From assembly GCA_035286125.1 (NCBI GenBank), contig JAYKIS010000017.1, positions 1 to 64,000 of the forward strand: a DNA stretch of 64,000 nt. The letters are read 5' to 3'. Positions 47,194 to 56,154 of the stretch are shown piece by piece. The position numbers and the translations under genes were made by a program. Source of the DNA: VGJW01 sp035286125 (GTDB lineage: Bacteria > Cyanobacteriota > Sericytochromatia > S15B-MN24 > VGJW01). Under the pieces are notes generated by a model that was given only the letters and a program-made list of their open reading frames with translations, ran no database searches and had not been told where the DNA came from. The first letter of the stretch is position 1. Each line of letters starts with the position of its first letter.

Positions 47194-48551
47194 CGGAATC
47201 GGATTTCCCCCTCGGACGACTGCCCGTCTGGGATCGGGTGCCACGCACCACTTCTGCCCGTCGCGTCGCCCGTCGTCTCGCGCGCGTGTTCCTGATTCTC
47301 CTTGTCACGGCCGCGCTTGCGCCATGGCAGCAGAATGTCGCGGGAGACGGCACGGTCGTCGCCTTTGCGCCCGTTGCGCGTCAGCAAAGGGTGGATGCCC
47401 CGGTCGACGGGGTCCTCGCCGGTGTCCGGGTTCAGGAAGGTGATCGCGTCAAGGCAGGCGACCTGCTGGTGGAGATTCGGGACGTCGACGCGCGGCGCCT
47501 GGAGCGCCTTGCGGGCGAGCGTGATCTGGCGGCGGACCGCGTGGCCGAGATGTCGGGACGGGTGTCTTCGCTCGAGGCCCGCAGGTTGTCCGTGGCCGAT
47601 CTGCAGCGCGAACTTGCGCGAGGTGCAGGGGCCCGCCTCTCCGAGGCTGCAGCGCGCAAGGATGCTGCGATCCAGGCCGTGGGTGCGGCCGAGGCCGAAC
47701 TTGAGGCGGCCGTGCTCAACCTGAAGCGTCATCGCCAGTTGGTGGCCAAGGGCCTGGTTGCCCAGCGTGACCTCGAACTGGCCGTGGCGGCAGAGGCCCG
47801 TGCGAGGACGGGACGCGATGCGGCCCGGGCCCAGAGGGATGCAGCGGATGCTGCGCTTGTTGCTGCGCGGGCAGCCGTTGCGCAGGCTGAGGCGTCCCTG
47901 GCGGCCGAGACCCAGGGTGCACAGGCCGCCGTCCAGGCGGCAAGGACGGAGCTGCAGGCGGCTCGTGCGGCGCTTCTGCGGGCCGAGACGGGCCTGGCCC
48001 GCCAGGCGACCCAGCAGGTTCGCGCCCCCCGGGCGGGCATGGTCACGCGGGTGCGTCCGGGGCAGGGGGGCGAGTTGATCCGTGCCGGAGAGCCCTTGCT
48101 GACGCTTGTTCCCGAGACCCGGGATCGGGCTGTGGCCCTCAAGGTCGATGGCAACAACGCCTCGCTGATCGCCCCGGGGCGCAAGGTACGCCTGCAGTTC
48201 GAGGGTTGGCCTGCCGTGCAGTTCGTGGGCTGGCCGTCCGTGGCAGTCGGGACCTTCGGGGGCAAGGTGGCGTTCGTGGATGCTGTCGATGATGGCCATG
48301 GGGACTTCAGGGTCGTTGTCATCCCCGATAAGGCAGATGAACCCTGGCCTTCGGCCACCTACCTCCGCCAGGGCGTACTCGTCCACGGTTGGGTGCTGCT
48401 CGAGGTCGTTCCCCTGGGCTTCGAACTCTGGCGACAGTTCAACGGCTTCCCCCCCAGCCTCGCGCGTGCCCCCGAGGAAGGGGTTGTCGGCGGGAAGTCC
48501 GGCGCCAAGGGGGGCAGCAAGGACGTGTCCGGCGCAGAGGACGCACCGTGA
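47190..48551 (+). CDS. HlyD-family periplasmic adaptor
   Basis: A membrane fusion protein of 453 residues with one N-terminal helix (LARVFLILLVTAALAPW), a biotinyl/lipoyl-like half (VDAPVDGVLAGVRVQEGDRVKAGDLLVEI, about 67-95), a long Ala-rich coiled coil (about 100-265) and the returning half with PRAGMVTRVRPGQGGELIRAGEPLL. It links the ABC protein to the TolC-like channel. The tail past about 425 is Lys/Gly/Ser-rich. It overlaps both partners by four bases. Confidence 0.9.
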   Translation: MTESDFPLGRLPVWDRVPRTTSARRVARRLARVFLILLVTAALAPWQQNVAGDGTVVAFAPVARQQRVDAPVDGVLAGVRVQEGDRVKAGDLLVEIRDVDARRLERLAGERDLAADRVAEMSGRVSSLEARRLSVADLQRELARGAGARLSEAAARKDAAIQAVGAAEAELEAAVLNLKRHRQLVAKGLVAQRDLELAVAAEARARTGRDAARAQRDAADAALVAARAAVAQAEASLAAETQGAQAAVQAARTELQAARAALLRAETGLARQATQQVRAPRAGMVTRVRPGQGGELIRAGEPLLTLVPETRDRAVALKVDGNNASLIAPGRKVRLQFEGWPAVQFVGWPSVAVGTFGGKVAFVDAVDDGHGDFRVVVIPDKADEPWPSATYLRQGVLVHGWVLLEVVPLGFELWRQFNGFPPSLARAPEEGVVGGKSGAKGGSKDVSGAEDAP

Positions 48552-50020
48552 GGGACCGTCGTCTTGCGGCGGTGGCGGCGCTGGCCGGTGCCCTCGGGCC
48601 CGCTCCGCTGCCGCCCCTCGAGGCTTTCGCGGGAGGGCCCCATCCGGGTGGTGGACCTGAGCTCACGCTTGCTCAGGTTCTGGGCGCGCTCGAGGGCCGT
48701 CATCCGACGCTTCTTGCCGCCGATGCCCGGGTCCGGGCTGCCGATGGCCAGGAACGGGCGGCTCACGGGGCCTTCGATGTGCAGGTGCAGGCCCAGGGCT
48801 GGGCGGCACCTGCGGGCTATTACCGCTATGGGCGTTCCGACTTCGTCCTGTCGCAGGCCACGCCCCTGCAGGGGGCGTCCCTGACTGCGGGCTGGCGGCT
48901 TGGCCGTGCCTTCGAGGGGAGCAGCGTCCCCGGGTACTACGGGCATCAGGAGACCCTGAGTGGCGGGGAGTTCCGTGCGGGTGTCACGGTGCCGATGCTG
49001 CGTGACGGTCCCGTGGACCCGCGTCGCGCAGGCCTGGAGCGGTCGCGCCTGCTGGCCGAAGCCGCGCGTGCCGAGGCGGCCATCCCGCGCTTGCGCGTGC
49101 GCCTGGCGGCGACCGAGACCTGGGTTCGCTGGGTTGCGGCAGCCGGACGCTTGCGGGTTGCCGAGGACCTGCTTCGCCTGGCTGAGGAACGGGACACGCA
49201 GATTGGGGACAGGGTGCGGGCAGGGGCCTTGCCTGCGCTCGAGCACCTCGAGAACAGGCGGGCCGTGCTGGAACGTCGGCAGGGCGTGGTGACGGCGCGT
49301 CGGGCCCTGGAGCGAACCGCCCTGGCGTTGTCCTTCCACTGGCGCGATGATGCCGGTGTGCCCCGCTTGCCGTTGCCGGGCCAGGCCCCGGGCATCCAGA
49401 GCGTGATGGAGCCGCAGGGAAGGGTCGTCGTGAACGAGGCCGTGGCCGTCGATGAAGCCTTGGGGCGTCGTCCGGAACTGGTGCGCTGGCGTGCCCTGCA
49501 GGATGCGAGGTTGGTCCAGATCCGGCTGGCGGACAACCAGGTGGCCCCGCGGGTCGACCTTTCGGCCATGGGCGCGGTGGATACCGGCGCTCCCCAGGCC
49601 GACGGACAGACGGCACGTGTGCTCGGAGAGCCTGCGCTCGAGGTGGGGGTGACCTTCCAGGTCCCGCTCGGGCAGCGTGAAGCACGCGGACGTGCCGATG
49701 CGGCGCGCGCGGACCTGGGCGTGCTCGAGGCCGAGGTTCGCGCGCAACAGGACCAGATCCGGATTGAGGTGCTGGACGCATGTTCGGCCATCCGCAGGGC
49801 AGGCGAGGCCCTGGAACTGGCGCGTGGGGCGGCCGATGTCGCGGCGCGCGTGGCGGAGGGAGAGCGGCAGCGGTTTGCCCAGGGTCTGGGTACGCTGCTG
49901 ATCGTGAACCTGAGGGAGGCCGCCGCCGCCCAGGCCGCGCAATCCGTTGTCGATGCCGAGGCCGAGTCGGCGCTGGCTGCCGCCCAGTTTCGCGCGGCTA
50001 CGGCTGCTGACCTGCCCTGA
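48548..50020 (+). CDS. TolC-like outer membrane efflux protein
   Basis: A protein of 490 residues starting at GTG 48548 (GTGA overlap with HlyD). A signal-like N-terminus is followed by ELTLAQVLGALEGRHPTLLAADARVRAADG, the entry helix of outer membrane efflux proteins, two homologous halves of long helices with beta segments (QGWAAPAGYYRYGRSDF; GVTFQVPLGQREARGRADAARADL) and FAQGLGTLLIVNLREAA near the end. It completes the ABC-HlyD-TolC trio, showing a Gram-negative-type envelope. Followed by a hairpin. Confidence 0.9.
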   Translation: MRDRRLAAVAALAGALGPAPLPPLEAFAGGPHPGGGPELTLAQVLGALEGRHPTLLAADARVRAADGQERAAHGAFDVQVQAQGWAAPAGYYRYGRSDFVLSQATPLQGASLTAGWRLGRAFEGSSVPGYYGHQETLSGGEFRAGVTVPMLRDGPVDPRRAGLERSRLLAEAARAEAAIPRLRVRLAATETWVRWVAAAGRLRVAEDLLRLAEERDTQIGDRVRAGALPALEHLENRRAVLERRQGVVTARRALERTALALSFHWRDDAGVPRLPLPGQAPGIQSVMEPQGRVVVNEAVAVDEALGRRPELVRWRALQDARLVQIRLADNQVAPRVDLSAMGAVDTGAPQADGQTARVLGEPALEVGVTFQVPLGQREARGRADAARADLGVLEAEVRAQQDQIRIEVLDACSAIRRAGEALELARGAADVAARVAEGERQRFAQGLGTLLIVNLREAAAAQAAQSVVDAEAESALAAAQFRAATAADLP

Positions 50021-50025
50021 CGGTA

Positions 50026-50045
50026 CCGGACCGCGTGTTGTCCGG
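50026..50045. terminator. hairpin between convergent TolC-like and kal genes
   Basis: CCGGAC and GTCCGG arms around an 8-base loop, embedded in a longer imperfect repeat (CTGACGG ... CCGTCAG), lie in the 36-base gap between two convergent stops. Confidence 0.45.
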
Positions 50046-50056
50046 GAGGCGGCCCG

Positions 50057-50458
50057 TCAGCCCAGGCGCTGGCAGGCCTTGGGTGTCACGCAGGTGCCCG
50101 TCGCCGTGCAAACGATGACGGGCTCGGCAAGCAGGTCCGCGGCCGAGTCGGCAAGGCCTTCGCCGCGTGCCGGGGAGATCACCTTGCGCGCCACGAACTC
50201 CATCGTGCGGGAGGTGTTGCCCTCGCGCACGATGCGGCCCTCGGCCTCGATGTAGTCTCCCGCGTGGACAGGGGCCAGGAATTTCACGTCCGCGTAGCCC
50301 GCGAACAGCCCCTCGTCGCCATCCCGGCGGATCAGCAACTCGGTCGCCACGTCGCCGAAGAGCTCCAGCATCTTCGCGCCTGCGACGAGGCCGCCGGCGT
50401 AATGGGCATCGTGAGAGCCCATGCGGACGCGGAGCGTGGCGGTGATGTTCTCGGTCAT
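50057..50458 (-). CDS. kal: 3-aminobutyryl-CoA ammonia-lyase
   Basis: Kal removes ammonia from 3-aminobutyryl-CoA to give crotonyl-CoA in lysine fermentation. The 133 residues form a hot-dog fold: RVRMGSHDAHYAGGLVAGAKMLELFGD, EGLFAGYADVKFLAPVHAGDYIEAEG and the strand RTMEFVARKV. It follows kamE by 27 bases. The next enzymes (crotonyl-CoA use) are not in the window. Confidence 0.9.
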   Translation of the reverse strand: MTENITATLRVRMGSHDAHYAGGLVAGAKMLELFGDVATELLIRRDGDEGLFAGYADVKFLAPVHAGDYIEAEGRIVREGNTSRTMEFVARKVISPARGEGLADSAADLLAEPVIVCTATGTCVTPKACQRLG

Positions 50459-50485
50459 CGGATGGGTCCTCGCGGGATGACGGTG

Positions 50486-51262
50486 TCAGGCGCGCATGGG
50501 CATGGCCTTGCCCTGGCGCCGCAGCAGTTCCTGGGCGACATAGGCCGCGACGTCCTCGGCATAGCTGCCGGGGCCGAAGCCTGCGTCGAAGCCCAGTTCG
50601 GTGGCGAGGTCGTAAGTCATGCGGGGGCCGCCGACGATGGCGAGCATCCGGTCGCGGACACCCTCGGCTTCCATGACCTCGACCAGTTCCGTCAGGGTCG
50701 TGATGTGAAGGTCCTTCTGCGTCACCACGACCGAGGCCAGGATGGCGTCCGCGTTCTCGGCGATGGCCCGGGCCACGAGCGCCTCGGGGGGGATCTGGGC
50801 GCCCATGTTGACGGCCTTGACCATCCGGTAGCGTTCGAGGCCGTAGTGCCCGTTGTAACCCTTCATGTTCATGATGGCGTCGATGCCGACGGTATGCGCA
50901 TCGGTGCCGGGACACGCCCCCACGACCACCAACCGGCGGCCGAACTGCTCTTCGATCAGGTCGTCGATCTGGTGCATGTCGAGGGCCTCGAACTCGGCCT
51001 TGGGCACGACCAGGTTCTTGTAGTCGACCGTCTGCTGCATGGCGCCATAGAAGACGAAGAAACTCATCGTGGGGCCCATCGCCTCCATCCGGACCATCAT
51101 CGGGTCCGCGAAACCGTGGGCCAGGACCAGCCGCTTGGCGGCCTCGGCGGCCTCGGGTCCGGCCGGCACGGGCAGCGAGAACGACAACTGGGTCTTGCCG
51201 TCGTCCATCGTGTCGCCATAGGGCTTCAGGCGCTCGAGGTCCGCCTTGCGGATGACGGTCAT
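50486..51262 (-). CDS. kamE: lysine 5,6-aminomutase beta subunit
   Basis: The small, B12-binding subunit of D-lysine/beta-lysine 5,6-aminomutase, 258 residues. The base-off B12 motif DAHTVG lies near residue 120, with the Ser (LASVVVTQKD) and Gly-Gly (IVGGPRM) parts of the same fold. The conserved N-terminus RKADLERLKPYGDTMDDGK and the pyridoxal-P-contacting region are present. It overlaps kamD by ATGA. Confidence 0.94.
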   Translation of the reverse strand: MTVIRKADLERLKPYGDTMDDGKTQLSFSLPVPAGPEAAEAAKRLVLAHGFADPMMVRMEAMGPTMSFFVFYGAMQQTVDYKNLVVPKAEFEALDMHQIDDLIEEQFGRRLVVVGACPGTDAHTVGIDAIMNMKGYNGHYGLERYRMVKAVNMGAQIPPEALVARAIAENADAILASVVVTQKDLHITTLTELVEVMEAEGVRDRMLAIVGGPRMTYDLATELGFDAGFGPGSYAEDVAAYVAQELLRRQGKAMPMRA

Positions 51263-52818
51263 GCGCGTACCTCCTGGCGGGCGAGCAGCGCCTCGAAGGG
51301 ATTGTGGTAGGTTTCCGCGCGGTCGAAGACCCCCGCGAGTCCCTTGCCGCCATCCGGCAGCCGGGTCACGCCGGCAAAGACGGCCTTGGCGACGGAGGGC
51401 ACGAGGCCCTCGTCGGCTACCTTCTCGAGCAGGCCTACGGCCTCGTCCAGCACCTGGGCGGCACGGCGCGCGATCCGGCCGTCGGGTGCGTACTGGATCT
51501 CCTCCGACAGGTGCCGGGCATAGCGGTTCACGTAGTCGGCATTCTGCAGGGCCAGATAGCGATCCGACGCGAAGGGCGTGTGGATGGCCTCGGTCAGGAT
51601 GCCCAGCAGTTCGATGGATTGGCCCGTCAGCACGCCCACCAGGTTGTAGAGCGTGTTGTGGGCGTAGGTCCAGAAGATGTTGCCCGTGACGTGCTTGGTG
51701 GGGGGCATCCACTTGATGGGCGCATCCGGGAATATCTGGCGGACCAGCTGGGCCATCGCGATTTCGTAGAGCAGGCCGTCCTCGGTGTTGGGGTTCATCT
51801 CGAAGGCGTGTCCGAGGCCCATCAGGGATTCGGGCATGCCGGCCGCCTTGGCGAAACGTTCGTTGATGAACTGGCTGGCGAGTACGGTGTGCCCTTCCTC
51901 GAAGGCGTCGGCCGTCGTCAGGTAGTTGTCTTCGCCGGTGTTGATGATGATGCCGCTGAAGGCGTTGAGCATCCGGCTGAAGTGCTGGTCCGTCAGTGTC
52001 CGGTGGATGTTGATGTCCCGGAAGAGGATGCCGTAGAGCGCGTCATTGAGCAGCATGTCGAGCCCCTCTCGGGCGGCGAGCACGCTGATTTCGGGCATAC
52101 AGAGCCCCGAGGCGTAGTTGGTGAGCTGGATGTAGCGGCCCAACTCTTCGCCGACCTCGTCGAGCGCCTGGCGCATCAGCCGGAAGTTGGCACCGGTCGC
52201 GTAGGTCCCGCCCGTGCCGTAGGTCGTCTCGCCGTGGGGCACGAAGTCGAGCAGGCTCTGGCCCGTGGACCGGATGACGGCGATGATGTCGGCACCCTGA
52301 CGTGCGGCCATCACGCCTTGCGGCACGTCCTCGTGGATATTGCCGGTCGCAACGATCAGGTACTTCTGCGGGGTGGGCCCCATGCCCAGTCGGGTGCGCG
52401 TCTCGCGACGGGCCTTGCGGGTCGCAGCAAGCTGGGTGAGGGCCCGCTGGGCCTCGGTATCGGCCCATTCCCGGGCGGCTGCCGCCTGAGCGGGATCGGC
52501 CAGGTCCGTTTCGAGGCCGTGTTCGGCCAGGCGGACCGCCGCTTCCTGCACCGGGAGGCCCGTGGCCAGAACCGTCGCCGCAAGGGCCAGTGCGGCTCCT
52601 GTCGCAAGCTGACCGTCCTGCTTCAGGCGGTCGACGACACGGTTCGGCCAGGGGATATCTTCATGATCCACCCCGTCGACGCCGTACAGGCGCAGGACGG
52701 CGCGTTCGATCGACACGGTCGAGCGTGTCGCGAAGCTCTCCAGCAGGGGTGACACGACGCGTTCGGCCAGGGACCGGGCGTAGGCGACCTTGGCGTTGTC
52801 GAGGGGCAGCTTCATCAT
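51259..52818 (-). CDS. kamD: lysine 5,6-aminomutase alpha subunit
   Basis: The 519-residue catalytic subunit with the TIM barrel that binds pyridoxal phosphate and adenosylcobalamin. It moves the 6-amino group of beta-lysine to C5. Family blocks include HEDIPWPNRVVDRLK, DVPQGVMAARQGADIIAVIRSTGQSL, TYGTGGTYATGANFRLMR and GLCMPEISVLAA. ATG 52818 or 52815 has AAGAGG upstream; the frame continues back to 52863. Lysine 2,3-aminomutase (kamA), which would make the substrate, is not in the window. Confidence 0.94.
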   Translation of the reverse strand: MMKLPLDNAKVAYARSLAERVVSPLLESFATRSTVSIERAVLRLYGVDGVDHEDIPWPNRVVDRLKQDGQLATGAALALAATVLATGLPVQEAAVRLAEHGLETDLADPAQAAAAREWADTEAQRALTQLAATRKARRETRTRLGMGPTPQKYLIVATGNIHEDVPQGVMAARQGADIIAVIRSTGQSLLDFVPHGETTYGTGGTYATGANFRLMRQALDEVGEELGRYIQLTNYASGLCMPEISVLAAREGLDMLLNDALYGILFRDINIHRTLTDQHFSRMLNAFSGIIINTGEDNYLTTADAFEEGHTVLASQFINERFAKAAGMPESLMGLGHAFEMNPNTEDGLLYEIAMAQLVRQIFPDAPIKWMPPTKHVTGNIFWTYAHNTLYNLVGVLTGQSIELLGILTEAIHTPFASDRYLALQNADYVNRYARHLSEEIQYAPDGRIARRAAQVLDEAVGLLEKVADEGLVPSVAKAVFAGVTRLPDGGKGLAGVFDRAETYHNPFEALLARQEVRA

Positions 52819-52908
52819 CGAGGCCTCTTGGGCGATCCGGGGCCCGAGCCTCGCGGCACGCATGCCCCGAAGGGCCGAAACGCACGTTCCTGCGCCCTTG
52901 CGGACCTC

Positions 52909-52914
52909 ATGCTA
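52909..52914 (-). promoter_or_regulatory. putative -10 (TAGCAT) of the kamD operon
   Basis: On the minus strand GGTAGCAT precedes kamD by 90 bases, just after the neighbouring gene's end at 52955. Confidence 0.35.
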
Positions 52915-52954
52915 CCACGGTGGGGCAGGCGGGCGGGGTCTGCCGGCCCGTGGG

Positions 52955-54418
52955 TCACTCGCGGCGGCGGCGCCTCGTGAGCAGGTCTGCGCCCTGGACG
53001 ACGTTCCGGGTGCCCACCTCACCAGCCCTGAAGGCGACGGGAGCAGCCGTGCCGAGGCGTGCCGAGGCCCTGTCCGCCGCCAAGGCGTCGATCGACAGGC
53101 GGCTTGCGCCGTAAAGGGCCGTCTGGCTGCCCGTTCGGGTCCTTGCATAGGCCAGGGCCGAGGGGTTGATGCGTCGGGCGAGTGCCGAATCGGCCGATTG
53201 GCGCAGTGGCACGTTCGGTACCTTCCTCGCGAGCCGGTCGACATGCCCGACATCGACGAAGACCAGTTCGAGGCGCTTCTTGAATTCATCGGCCGTCATG
53301 ACCTCGGGACTGCCGGTGCCGGGGTCGACGATCGTGACGAGTCCGTTCCTGTAGCCCGTGACAACCACGGCATGGGACGTCGGGTTGCCCGCTTCATCGA
53401 CGGCCTTCATCCCGACCTGGACGGCGCCCTTGCCCACCTTGAGCAGGTTGCTGAACAAGTCCTGCATCCGGGCGGGGGACATCTCCGCGGTCGGTTCGAA
53501 GGCCACGAGGTTCTGTCCCGTCAGCGACCGCGCGATCGCTTCGAACTGGCCGGCGGTCAGGCCTCCCTCGCCTTGTCCGTCATCATTGCCGTAGCGCCTG
53601 GGGCCCTTGCCGAAGGTGCCATTGCCGATCCGCTCGTCGCCTTCAGCAACCATGCGGTTACCCAACGCCATGACGGAATCCTGGAAGATGTCCTCGATGG
53701 CGCTGCGGCCCTCCTGTTCGGCGAGGCCCTCCAGCGACGCCTCGAGGGTGTCGCCACCGATGGTCTTCACGGTCCCGTCGACGAGCAGGCCGTGCATGAT
53801 GCGCATGTATTCCGCGGGGTTGTTGCCTGCGAGCGTGATCTGCACCGTCGCTGCCGTGCACGTGAAGGTGCCTTCGCCCTGGCCGATGGTGTGGGGATGG
53901 GCCATGCTGTCGATGAGCTCGCTGACAAGTTGCTTGTTCGGAGGCAAGCCCGGCAACTGCGGTCGCTGCAGCAAGTCGAGCAGTTGCTCCTGAATCGAGT
54001 TGCCCTCCGAGTCGCGCGTGTCCAGGGTGCCGCTGGCCTCGAGCTTGGCGAGCGCAGCCTGAGTCGCCGGATCGCCGGCAAATGCCGCCATCAGGTCGGT
54101 CAGGGCCTGATTGGCCCTGGTGGACGTGCGTTGGGGCCTGACGGAGCCGAGGCCATCCATGCCTGCATTCGGGCTGTTCAGGGCGGATAGGCCGTCCGCC
54201 ACTTGAGTGGGCATCAGGGACATCTTGCTGCCATATCGATGGGCTGACTCCGCCAATGTGCCCGTGCCACGCGGGCGGGTTGCCACCGTGTGGCCGGCTG
54301 TCGGGGAGGGTGCCGGAACCGGGCTGTTCCGGATGCCCGGGCGGTCCGGGGCCACGCCGGCACGCAGGGGCGGCAGCTTGCCGGTACCTGCCGATCCGGT
54401 GATGAGATCTCGCGCCAT
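52955..54418 (-). CDS. cysteine-protease-like protein of unrecognised family, copy 1
   Basis: A protein of 487 residues with no signal peptide. Residues 1-100 are low-complexity and probably disordered. A helical segment (105-175) leads to GQGEGTFTCTAATVQ, with Gln180 and Cys187, and SHAVVVTGYRNGLVTIVDPGTG, with His349 and Asp365. This order and spacing recall papain-like or C39-like enzymes. The downstream gene at 54479 has the same pattern. The tail is rich in Ala, Ser and Arg. ATG 54418 has GGGAGG seven bases upstream. I cannot name the family; protease, transglutaminase or amidase activity is inferred only. Confidence 0.6.
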   Translation of the reverse strand: MARDLITGSAGTGKLPPLRAGVAPDRPGIRNSPVPAPSPTAGHTVATRPRGTGTLAESAHRYGSKMSLMPTQVADGLSALNSPNAGMDGLGSVRPQRTSTRANQALTDLMAAFAGDPATQAALAKLEASGTLDTRDSEGNSIQEQLLDLLQRPQLPGLPPNKQLVSELIDSMAHPHTIGQGEGTFTCTAATVQITLAGNNPAEYMRIMHGLLVDGTVKTIGGDTLEASLEGLAEQEGRSAIEDIFQDSVMALGNRMVAEGDERIGNGTFGKGPRRYGNDDGQGEGGLTAGQFEAIARSLTGQNLVAFEPTAEMSPARMQDLFSNLLKVGKGAVQVGMKAVDEAGNPTSHAVVVTGYRNGLVTIVDPGTGSPEVMTADEFKKRLELVFVDVGHVDRLARKVPNVPLRQSADSALARRINPSALAYARTRTGSQTALYGASRLSIDALAADRASARLGTAAPVAFRAGEVGTRNVVQGADLLTRRRRRE

Positions 54419-54478
54419 GAGTCAGCCTCCCGGTCCCGCCTGTTGCCGCTCCATACCCTGCTGAGGGACCGCTGTCCG

Positions 54479-55936
54479 CTACTTGAGCAGCATCCTGCCG
54501 CCGAAGCTGCCGGCACCACCGCCGCCGCCACCGCTCGGCATCGTGCGCAGCGTCGTGCCCAGATCCAGTTGGGCCAGTCGGTCGTAGTCCTCGAAGGGCA
54601 CCATCACCATGCGGAGGCGGGCGTGGAAATCGGCCTCGGAAACCGTTCTGGAAGCACCCGTACCCGAGTCCTCGAAGGTCACCGTACCGTTGCCGTGGGA
54701 GGTGACGCGCACCGCATGCATGGTCGCCTGGCCCGCGTCATCGACGCCGGCGATCCCGACGGCGACGGGGCCGGTCTGCAGCAGTTCGCGGAATATAGCC
54801 GTCATGGACTTGAGCTTGAAACCCTCGCTGGGCTCGAGCGCCGCTGACTTCTGTCCAGTCAGGGACTGCACGATACCCGAGAACTGGGCCGACGTCAGGC
54901 CATCGGCACCGCCACCCTTGTCGTTGCCCCAGCGTCGCACGGGCTTGGCGGGGGGCGGCGTAACGGGCTGTCCGGCCTTGGCCGGTGGGGCCGTCGGAGC
55001 CGCGGGTCTGGATCCACCTGAGCTGCCGGAGCCGAAGGAACCGTTGCCGTAGGACGTGCTCCCGTCTGCTGTGCCCAGGGCCTTGCCAAAGCTCATGACG
55101 GATTCCTGGAAGACGTCCTCGACGGCGTTGCGTCCCTCGTTGACGGCGAGGCCCCGAAGGTCGGCCTCGAGCAGGTCTCCGCCCTGAGTCCGGACCTGGC
55201 CTTCGAACATCAGGCCACGGACGACCCGGACGTACTCGCCCGGTGACGTGCTCGCCATGATCCCCTGGATGGTGGCGGCCGTGCAGCTGAAGGTTCCCTT
55301 GCCTTGCTGGATGCCGTCGGGTGAAAGCAGGCCGTCGACCAACCCGCGGACAACTTCCATGGGGCTGGGGCGGCCTGTTGTGGCGGGCAAGGCCAGGATC
55401 GCCCGCAGGTGATCGAGGACGGTGACGCCCCGGGAGTCGGACTTGTCGGCGATACCCCGGCTGACCAGGAGCTCGAGGGCGCGGCGGACCCCCGGGTCCC
55501 CGGCCAGCTTCCGGGCGAGGTCCTCCGGCAACCGGATGTCGGACCTGCCATCTCCGTGGATGTACTGCGCGACGATCGACGTCTTGATGCGGGCATCGGT
55601 GGCCTGGCTGAAAGTCGAAGCCTCAGGCTTTCCGGTCTCGGGCTGGAAGCGCGCGGGGGCCTCGGGTGTCGCCCGGGGAGCGGCCTGTGTCCGGGCGGCT
55701 TCCGGGGCGTTGGCCCCGGGCTTGGCCTGGCTCCCCCCCATCCGGTCGATGGCCGCCTGCCAATTGCGGCTTCCCGAGAAGCCGTCGCGCGTGCGCGAGC
55801 TCCGCGGTGAAGGCTCTTCCCGGGTTGGCGCAGGCTCCTTGGCCTCCGTGTCCGAAACCGGTGGCAGCTCTCCCGTCGCACCGATCCGCTTCAGGAAGCC
55901 AGATGGGGACAGGACGCGAAGATCCGGATTGAACAT
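54479..55936 (-). CDS. cysteine-protease-like protein of unrecognised family, copy 2
   Basis: A protein of 485 residues, paralogue of the gene at 52955-54418. The N-terminal 110 residues are Pro/Ala/Ser-rich, without signal peptide. The conserved core gives QQGKGTFSCTAATIQ (Gln211, Cys218), ELLQTGPVAVGIAGVDDAGQ, and MHAVRVTSHGNGTVTFEDSGTG (His407, Asp423). A Gly/Pro/Ser-rich insert of about 45 residues (295-340) lies between. Codon use is as in the neighbours. The copies are about a third identical by eye in the core and differ outside it. The gene lies upstream of copy 1, 60 bases away. Confidence 0.6.
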   Translation of the reverse strand: MFNPDLRVLSPSGFLKRIGATGELPPVSDTEAKEPAPTREEPSPRSSRTRDGFSGSRNWQAAIDRMGGSQAKPGANAPEAARTQAAPRATPEAPARFQPETGKPEASTFSQATDARIKTSIVAQYIHGDGRSDIRLPEDLARKLAGDPGVRRALELLVSRGIADKSDSRGVTVLDHLRAILALPATTGRPSPMEVVRGLVDGLLSPDGIQQGKGTFSCTAATIQGIMASTSPGEYVRVVRGLMFEGQVRTQGGDLLEADLRGLAVNEGRNAVEDVFQESVMSFGKALGTADGSTSYGNGSFGSGSSGGSRPAAPTAPPAKAGQPVTPPPAKPVRRWGNDKGGGADGLTSAQFSGIVQSLTGQKSAALEPSEGFKLKSMTAIFRELLQTGPVAVGIAGVDDAGQATMHAVRVTSHGNGTVTFEDSGTGASRTVSEADFHARLRMVMVPFEDYDRLAQLDLGTTLRTMPSGGGGGGAGSFGGRMLLK

Positions 55937-56154
55937 GAGGGGCCTCGTCGGGAGAGGTGGTTCAAGGACACCATGGGCCCGAATGGTGCGCCTCCTAACG
56001 GGGTTTACATGACTTTGACGGGGGCCTAATGACCCGGGAGTTCCCTCGAGACCCGGTGAGGGGGGCTGTAACCTTCCTTGTTTCAAGGGGCGGGTCCTTG
56101 CATGCTCCTGGCGGATGTGAAGAGAAGACGCTCGGGGTATGTTCTTGTCACGAC
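55937..56154. other. 218-base divergent intergenic region
   Basis: No gene seen. On the plus strand TATGTT (56138-56143) lies 11 bases before the ATG of the lipoprotein gene and may be its -10. No clear promoter was found for the minus-strand gene. Confidence 0.4.
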
